This document shows positions 31,868 to 36,269 of a stretch of DNA of 36,269 nucleotides, in pieces. Within the stretch, counting starts at the first letter, position 1. Every line of letters starts with the position of its first letter. The translations under genes were made by a program, and so were the position numbers. The notes under the pieces were generated by a model. That model made no database searches, was not told where the DNA came from, and saw only the letters and a program-made list of their open reading frames with translations. The stretch is from Rubrolithibacter danxiaensis (GTDB lineage: Bacteria > Bacteroidota > Bacteroidia > Sphingobacteriales > Sphingobacteriaceae): assembly GCF_047272945.1 (NCBI RefSeq), contig NZ_JBKOPS010000019.1, positions 1-36,269 of the forward strand. The letters are read 5' to 3'.

Positions 31868-31881
31868 AAACAGTACTGTTT
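31868..31881. promoter_or_regulatory. Perfect 14-bp palindrome upstream of the Fpg/Nei pair
   Basis: AAACAGTACTGTTT is a perfect palindrome 46 bp before the ATG at 31928. A dimeric regulator could bind it. It does not match the E. coli LexA box (CTGT-N8-ACAG) in spacing. Confidence 0.4.
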
Positions 31882-31927
31882 ACCCAAAACTTTTTATAAA
31901 ACGTCAAGTTAGGTATAGTAAAAACTT

Positions 31928-32707
31928 ATGCCTGAACTTCCCGATCTCCAGGTCTTCAGCCGTAATTTAAATAAGAAACTTGCTGGTAAAACACTTAAAA
32001 CAATATCTGTTTATAAAGTCTCTAAATTAAATATCTCGCAGCAGGATATTAAGAAACAGCTAGAAGGGGAGAAGCTTGAAGAGATTTACCGTGAGGGAAA
32101 GGAATTACGTTTTAGGTTTAAAAACGGGCACAAACTGGGTATGCACCTGATGCTGAACGGCAAACTCTTTTTGTTTGAAAAAGAAAACAAACAAAAAAAT
32201 ATGGTTGCAGAGTTAGTCTTCAATGATGATACAGGTCTTGTTCTTGCGGACTTCCAGGGCCTTGCAACTCTGACTTTTGATCCGGTTGAAGGAGAAGCGC
32301 CAGATGCGCTGGGTAAAGGCTTAAAAGCAACGTATCTGGAAGAAAAGCTTCAAACAACTCGAACAGCTATTAAAAACCTGTTAATGGATCAGCATATTAT
32401 CCGGGGAATTGGAAATGCATATGCGGATGAGATTTTATGGCATGCTCGTTTATCCCCGTTCTCGGTTTGTAATAAAATTCCAAAACATAAAATAGAGGAG
32501 CTTACATCTTCAATAAAAACAGTTTTAAAAGAAGCGGAAGAACAGATTTTAACCTCGCATCCTGATTTAATTCATGGTGAGATACGCGATTTTTTAAAAA
32601 TTCACAATCCAAAAAGAAAAGAAAGTCCTGCAGGTACACGGATTGAAGTACAAAGTTTGAATTCAAGAAAAACCTATTTTACAGCCGAACAGGAGCTGTT
32701 TAACTAA
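31928..32707 (+). CDS. Fpg/Nei-family DNA glycosylase/AP lyase, apparently zincless
   Basis: A 259-residue glycosylase of the Fpg/Nei family. The catalytic N-terminal P2 and E3 are present (MPELPDL), as is K58 (REGKELRF), matching E. coli Fpg K57. The helix-two-turn-helix asparagine is N163 (GIGNAYADEILW). In place of the C-terminal zinc finger (CxxC…CxxC) are SPAG and TAEQ: no cysteine is present there, but the arginine of the finger loop is kept (R247, SRKTYF). This looks like a zincless finger, as known in NEIL1 and viral Nei. It should excise oxidised bases. A second family member starts 14 bp downstream. Confidence 0.88.
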   Translation: MPELPDLQVFSRNLNKKLAGKTLKTISVYKVSKLNISQQDIKKQLEGEKLEEIYREGKELRFRFKNGHKLGMHLMLNGKLFLFEKENKQKNMVAELVFNDDTGLVLADFQGLATLTFDPVEGEAPDALGKGLKATYLEEKLQTTRTAIKNLLMDQHIIRGIGNAYADEILWHARLSPFSVCNKIPKHKIEELTSSIKTVLKEAEEQILTSHPDLIHGEIRDFLKIHNPKRKESPAGTRIEVQSLNSRKTYFTAEQELFN

Positions 32708-32721
32708 ATAAACCGCTCGTT

Positions 32722-33462
32722 ATGCCCGAAGGTCCTTCAATTGTTATTCTGAAAGAAGCTGTGCAGGAATTTAAAGGAAGAACAATTTGTGTAGTTAGCG
32801 GAAATTCAAAAGCGTTTGATCTGTCTGTTCTGATTAACCAAACAATTCTCGACTTTAAAAGCTGGGGTAAGCATTTTCTTATCTGTTTTGAAAAATGTAC
32901 TGTACGCATTCATTTTATGCTTTTCGGTTCATACCGGATAAACGAAGAGAAAGCAGCCACCCCCAGATTATCGTTGAAATTTGAAGACGGGCAACTCAAT
33001 TTTTATACTTGTTCAGTTCAATTGCTGGAGCAGCCTTTGGATGAGGTATACGATTGGTCTGCAGATGTAATGAACCCAAATTTTGATGCAGGTAAAGCAA
33101 TTGCAAAACTTAAATCGCGACCCGAATTGTTAGTATGCGATGCATTGCTTGATCAGAATATTTTTGCAGGAGTTGGCAACATTATAAAAAACGAAGTTTT
33201 ATTTCGGATTCACTTACATCCTTTAAACCAGATTAAAAATTTGCCCGATAATGTTCTTAAGGATTTAACCAATGAAGCGGTTAATTATAGTTTTGATTTT
33301 TTAAAGTGGAAAAAGGAGTTTACTTTAAAGAAGCATTGGCTGGCTCATAAAAAAACGGTATGTCCCAGAGATGGCTTTCCGTTAATTAAAGAATATTTGG
33401 GCAAAACAAACAGGAGGACATTTTATTGTTCAGTCTGCCAGCTTTTATACTCCCTATCGTGA
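32722..33462 (+). CDS. Endonuclease VIII-like (Nei-type) DNA glycosylase
   Basis: A 246-residue glycosylase starting MPEGPSI, the Nei-type N-terminus with catalytic P2 and E3. K50 is in SWGKHFL and N153 in AGVGNIIKNEVLF. The zinc finger reads C214-P-R-D217 … R231-R-T-F-Y-C236-S-V-C239: three of four cysteines, with D217 in place of the second. H205 or H209 just before may contribute to metal binding. It removes oxidised pyrimidines or related lesions. It follows the Fpg/Nei gene by 14 bp, so the two are likely in one operon and give overlapping specificity. Confidence 0.88.
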   Translation: MPEGPSIVILKEAVQEFKGRTICVVSGNSKAFDLSVLINQTILDFKSWGKHFLICFEKCTVRIHFMLFGSYRINEEKAATPRLSLKFEDGQLNFYTCSVQLLEQPLDEVYDWSADVMNPNFDAGKAIAKLKSRPELLVCDALLDQNIFAGVGNIIKNEVLFRIHLHPLNQIKNLPDNVLKDLTNEAVNYSFDFLKWKKEFTLKKHWLAHKKTVCPRDGFPLIKEYLGKTNRRTFYCSVCQLLYSLS

Positions 33463-33525
33463 TGCTGTTAACTGTATTTTTAATGGACTTAATCGCTTGT
33501 TTCGTATGTTTGGGTTTTAATATTT

Positions 33526-34080
33526 ATGGAACACAAAAAACTCTTTATGGTGCTTGCAGGATGTAAACCGCATGGAAGGCATACCGAACAACATGATGTC
33601 TTTTTTGGAATTGGCAGTCAAATTTCCGACCTGATTCCTCAGTTACAACAATTCTGGCCTGATGCCGGGAAAATACATCTGGATGCATGGAGAAAGGTAA
33701 CGAAAGTAAACGGTTATTCGGTAGCTGTTATATCTTCTGATGAAGTACACTCTTCTAAGGAAAAGTTGTTTTTTATCAATCTTGGAGGTTACAGAAAAGG
33801 AGAGTTTGATGAATTTCATTATAAACTGCTGATTGTTTCCTCACATCTCAATGCTGCTAAAGCGGACGCTAAGCAATCTGCTTTTTATAAACATACCGGT
33901 TTTGAAGGTGCACCTTCGCATATTGACGATAAATATGGTGTTGATGTAGATGATAGCTACGCTGTAGAGGATATTCTTCCGGAATATTTAAGACAGCAGT
34001 ATCAGATTATACTTTCTAAAACAAATGAAACTAAGGAAGATGAACTTCATTTAGGGTATTTTCCTCTTGAATCTCTGTAG
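33526..34080 (+). CDS. DUF1543 domain-containing protein
   Basis: A 184-residue protein of the DUF1543 family (PF07566), known from segments KLFMVLAGCKPHGRHTEQHDVFF and INLGGYRKGEFDEFHYKLLIVSS. The sequence contains two related halves (HDVFFGIG.QISDLIPQLQQFWP and HYKLLIVSSHLNAAKADAKQSAFY), and no function is known. There is no signal peptide. It is the last plus-strand gene before the minus-strand block at 34090. A TATGTTTG (33505-33512) matches the -7 consensus and may give it its own promoter. Confidence 0.85.
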   Translation: MEHKKLFMVLAGCKPHGRHTEQHDVFFGIGSQISDLIPQLQQFWPDAGKIHLDAWRKVTKVNGYSVAVISSDEVHSSKEKLFFINLGGYRKGEFDEFHYKLLIVSSHLNAAKADAKQSAFYKHTGFEGAPSHIDDKYGVDVDDSYAVEDILPEYLRQQYQIILSKTNETKEDELHLGYFPLESL

Positions 34081-34089
34081 CAATTTGTA

Positions 34090-34926
34090 TTATTTTCTTC
34101 TGCGGCCTAACCACAAAAGACCGTCAATCACCAGGTTATTCTGTACAGAGTTGTCGAATTGAAATGACAATTCTTTATTTGTTTTGTTCTCATAATCAAT
34201 ATCGTTATGGCCCATATTTATGTAAAGCATTCTGTAATTTTTGTTAGTCCATACTACGGGATAATATCCGCTGTGCCATATTTCATGTTGCTTGGGGCCG
34301 GTTCCTAAAGGAAAACTGGTTGAATCAATTGATAAAAGTATTTTAATATCCGGATTAGCCTTTAAGTCATTCGTCCACTTATACCATTCATTAGGCGAGG
34401 ATCTGAATGTTGTAGGCAAATGTTTAGTTGCGGGATGCTTGAGATCTTCAACCCGCAATACAGCTGAAGTGGGCCGCCATGTATTTCCTGCATATTCTCC
34501 TGCTCCTAAAAAATGAGTGTGGTACCAGTCCCAGTTTTGAGGATATGCGGAAGGGGTCAGAGCAAATCCCGCAAAATGAAAACCCATCCAGGCACCGCCA
34601 TTTTCCATGTATCTTTGAAAAGCAAGTCTTTGTTCCGGCAATTCAGGACGAGTATCTAAAAAAATTACTACCTGGTATTGCGAAAGAAATTTGGCATTTA
34701 AATTACTCCAGTTAGCGGTTGAGTCATAAGTAAAATGATATTTTTCTGCTATTTCAGGAAACCATCTGTTAGCCTCATGAACAAAACTAATATGAGCCTG
34801 ATCATTTTTAGCAGTATAAAATGCAATGACTTTAAATTTCTGCTTCTGAACTTGCGCCTTACTTAAAAGGCAGAAGAACAATAAAAACCCCGCAAGTAAA
34901 GTTTTCAATACTTTATTTATATACAT
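34090..34926 (-). CDS. ThuA-like domain protein, exported
   Basis: A 278-residue protein with a signal peptide (LKTLLAGFLLFFCLLSKAQ). The ThuA-like domain (PF06283) has the class I glutamine-amidotransferase-like fold; recognisable parts are KVIAFYTAKNDQAHISFVHEANRWF, YQVVIFLDTRPELP, GGAWMGFHFAG, PVVWTNKNYRMLYINMGHND and LLWLGR. ThuA proteins act in uptake or oxidation of disaccharides such as trehalose and related glycosides in the periplasm. In Bacteroidota the domain is often fused to sugar dehydrogenases and cytochromes; here it stands alone. Confidence 0.88.
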   Translation of the reverse strand: MYINKVLKTLLAGFLLFFCLLSKAQVQKQKFKVIAFYTAKNDQAHISFVHEANRWFPEIAEKYHFTYDSTANWSNLNAKFLSQYQVVIFLDTRPELPEQRLAFQRYMENGGAWMGFHFAGFALTPSAYPQNWDWYHTHFLGAGEYAGNTWRPTSAVLRVEDLKHPATKHLPTTFRSSPNEWYKWTNDLKANPDIKILLSIDSTSFPLGTGPKQHEIWHSGYYPVVWTNKNYRMLYINMGHNDIDYENKTNKELSFQFDNSVQNNLVIDGLLWLGRRRK

Positions 34927-34942
34927 AAGGTAGTTAAAATAT

Positions 34943-35332
34943 TTATCTGCGGAGGGTTGAGCGTTTAAATTTTTTAGAATACATCCAGTTAATGCTTAAG
35001 GCTATAATAAGGATAAGCAAACCAAAAAATTCTCTGGTTTCTTCTATCCATGGCTTTCCGGCTTTCATACTTTGGGCTATGTTTTCTGCCTGATGCTCAC
35101 TGGCCCAGTCTATAACACCATATTTGTCGAAGAAAAGATAAACAGCATAGGCAAGATACACTATTATGCCCGCAAGATATCCTTTAGGATAAAATTTCTT
35201 TTGTGAAGCCAGGTAACATAAAGCGGCACTATATAGATATATAGGCATCCATATATAAGGATCAGGGTCATTATATTGAAGTCCGGCAAAAATTATAAAA
35301 ATGATACAAAAGAAAATGTTAACTATTTTCAT
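34943..35332 (-). CDS. TMEM220-type small membrane protein
   Basis: A 129-residue protein with about four hydrophobic segments. The motif FAGLQYNDPDPYIWMPIYLY near the N-terminus is the signature of the TMEM220 family (PF15071), found also in animals. Function is unknown. The sequence ends in a basic tail (YSKKFKRSTLRR) that should be cytoplasmic. The gene lies 16 bp upstream of the ThuA-like gene on the same strand, so the two are likely co-transcribed. Confidence 0.85.
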   Translation of the reverse strand: MKIVNIFFCIIFIIFAGLQYNDPDPYIWMPIYLYSAALCYLASQKKFYPKGYLAGIIVYLAYAVYLFFDKYGVIDWASEHQAENIAQSMKAGKPWIEETREFFGLLILIIALSINWMYSKKFKRSTLRR

Positions 35333-35416
35333 ATGATTACTAAGAATTGTTTTACAATTTTAATATATAATTCTTAGCAAGTATAGTTATTGTTCTTTTT
35401 TAGAAGAAAATATAGA

Positions 35417-35917
35417 CTATTTATCATATTTCATTAGGCGTCCGCTGTAAGATATAGGTTCTCTGTCGTTACTATATACCTGCAAGGTAGCTTTTCCATT
35501 ATCAAAAACGGTTAAAAGTATTTTTCTTACTTCATTACCCGGCCCATTGGGTTCTATTGTAACATTCCAGCTTTTTTTTCTTCCGTTGTCCATTTCATAG
35601 GTAAACTTAGTAGCTGTAAAATGAATCCCGGCTTCTGCCGGATTCATGGGGGCTGTATAAGCCCTGCCAAAATAAGGAAGATCAGCAGTTAAAGAATCGT
35701 TCGAGATAGTTAAGCCATATTCAGTAGTAAGGTGTTTTGCAATGCTTCCACGCGGGTAAACCATTTCTGCCCTAAATTGATATTTTTTGGATTTTAGAAT
35801 ATCTTCTACTGGTACAGCCTCTTTTGAGGCTTTCTGAGCCAGAGATGTATTTATTCCTGAAAAAGTAAAAATCAGTAGAATAATACAACTTATCAAAATC
35901 TTGTTAATCGTATTCAT
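35417..35917 (-). CDS. DUF4251 family exported protein
   Basis: A 166-residue protein with a signal peptide (LISCIILLIFTFSGINTSLAQ) followed by a beta-rich domain: VEDILKSKKYQFRAEMVYP, DSLTADLPYFGRAYTAPM, GIHFTATKFTYEM, KILLTVFDNGKATLQVYSNDR, ISYSGRL. This matches DUF4251 (PF14059), a family of exported Bacteroidota proteins of unknown function. A longer in-frame start at 35989 exists, but the ATG at 35917 places the signal peptide correctly. It is 84 bp upstream of the TMEM220-type gene, probably in the same direction of transcription. Confidence 0.85.
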   Translation of the reverse strand: MNTINKILISCIILLIFTFSGINTSLAQKASKEAVPVEDILKSKKYQFRAEMVYPRGSIAKHLTTEYGLTISNDSLTADLPYFGRAYTAPMNPAEAGIHFTATKFTYEMDNGRKKSWNVTIEPNGPGNEVRKILLTVFDNGKATLQVYSNDREPISYSGRLMKYDK

Positions 35918-35989
35918 AGAATATTTTTTATATAATAATAACGTAAATGCTTTATAATATGTGTTGTCAAAACCTAAAAAGATAGGCAT

Positions 35990-36076
35990 AGGAAAGGCTA
36001 TAAGAAATGGAATAATTTTTATTTGTTTGAATTATAACCAGTTGCAAAAAACTTAGAGAAAACATTCAAATAGTAC
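35990..36076. other. AT-rich spacer before the outward promoters
   Basis: Short AT-rich spacer upstream of two strong promoter candidates. It could hold an upstream element for rRNA-type promoters, but I see no gene. Confidence 0.45.
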
Positions 36077-36107
36077 TTGACAGAACGAGAAAAAGGTTGC
36101 ACTTTTG
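36077..36107 (+). promoter_or_regulatory. Outward promoter candidate P1
   Basis: TTGACA (36077-36082), 17 bp, CACTTTTG (36100-36107), near the TAnnTTTG form. It is followed by GCAAACGC…AAGGGGAGCG, an initial sequence that resembles the start after P2. Probably the first of two promoters of an operon to the right. Confidence 0.55.
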
Positions 36108-36212
36108 CAAACGCTTTCGCAAGGGGAGCGAGGATTGAAAGAGAGGTTGAAAAGAGGGATAGCAGGGAACAAGAGAAAAGGTTTTGGGTCTTCAAAAAAA
36201 AGTTAAAATAAA

Positions 36213-36244
36213 TTTTGGAGAATAGAATAAAGTTTCTACCTTTG
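36213..36244 (+). promoter_or_regulatory. Outward promoter candidate P2 (rRNA-type)
   Basis: TTTTGG (36213-36218), 18 bp, TACCTTTG (36237-36244), then CAGTCCC…AAACGAAAGGGAGC. A TACCTTTGCAGTCCC box is, from memory, typical of promoters before rRNA operons in Sphingobacteriaceae. The operon itself is outside the window. Confidence 0.7.
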
Positions 36245-36269
36245 CAGTCCCAAACGAAAGGGAGCTACG

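Noticed and set aside
35918..35989. Longer start for the DUF4251 protein
   Set aside because: It puts about 24 non-homologous residues before a clear signal peptide.
1..36269. CRISPR array, prophage, or integrative element
   Set aside because: No regularly spaced repeats, integrase, phage structural genes or attachment-site pairs were seen; the tRNA-Lys has no adjacent integrase.

Overview
The window looks like chromosomal DNA of a Bacteroidota bacterium, most likely a Sphingobacteriaceae-type soil or water organism (Pedobacter/Mucilaginibacter-like). The reasons are an AT-rich sequence, weak Shine-Dalgarno use, several promoters of the Bacteroidota form (TTG, then TAnnTTTG), Bacteroidota-type families (DUF4142, DUF4251, MmcQ/YjbR, short-loop CydAB, ThuA and PKD-cytochrome modules), a tRNA-Lys without encoded CCA, and tandem TACCTTTG-type promoters at the right edge that resemble rRNA operon promoters. 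The genus is an inference; no rRNA is present to test it.

Layout. 1-96: tail and right inverted repeat of an IS3-family insertion sequence. 194-747: DUF4142 gene broken by a one-base frameshift. 763-7733: metabolic and respiratory genes (MBL-fold hydrolase, DUF763 protein, FMN reductase, cydAB quinol oxidase, MDR oxidoreductase, MmcQ-like protein). 7843-9986: two-gene DUF2157-like membrane operon. 10077-12941: Tat-exported SGNH hydrolase, NmrA-like reductase with a 21-bp direct repeat upstream, and an AraC regulator. 13208-13393: tRNA-Lys(TTT) with promoter and strong terminator. 13470-17068: Gfo/Idh/MocA oxidoreductase divergent from a four-gene alkylation-repair operon. 17079-19866: small HTH protein, SMP-30 lactonase, small membrane protein, DinB-like protein. 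19875-24304: secreted beta-propeller protein, then a YCII/DGPF protein with an ECF42-type sigma factor, two acetyltransferases and a truncated DUF1905 gene. 24328-27665: cold-response group (CspA, fatty acid desaturase, 43-residue lysine-rich protein, RhlE helicase). 27666-28496: 831 bp without a convincing gene. 28497-30777: Tat-exported FAD oxidoreductase with a cytochrome c. 30888-34080: a second cold-shock-domain protein, a DinB-like protein, two tandem Fpg/Nei glycosylases and DUF1543. 34090-35917: ThuA, TMEM220 and DUF4251 proteins on the minus strand. 36077-36269: tandem strong promoters pointing out of the window.

The most notable functional unit is 14654-17068. E. coli Ada is a single chain (zinc/methylphosphotriester domain, AraC domain, methyltransferase). 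Here it is split: an AraC-MGMT fusion is the first gene, and the Ada zinc-type domain, lacking one of four zinc cysteines, is a separate small gene between two Fe(II)/2-oxoglutarate dioxygenases (PF09859-type and AlkB). Together with the Fpg/Nei pair, one apparently zincless, the window is rich in base-damage repair. Also worth attention are an intrinsic terminator abutting the start codon of the ECF42-type sigma gene, the FAD oxidoreductase/cytochrome c pair, the AraC-type direct repeats, and the duplicated promoter module at the right edge.
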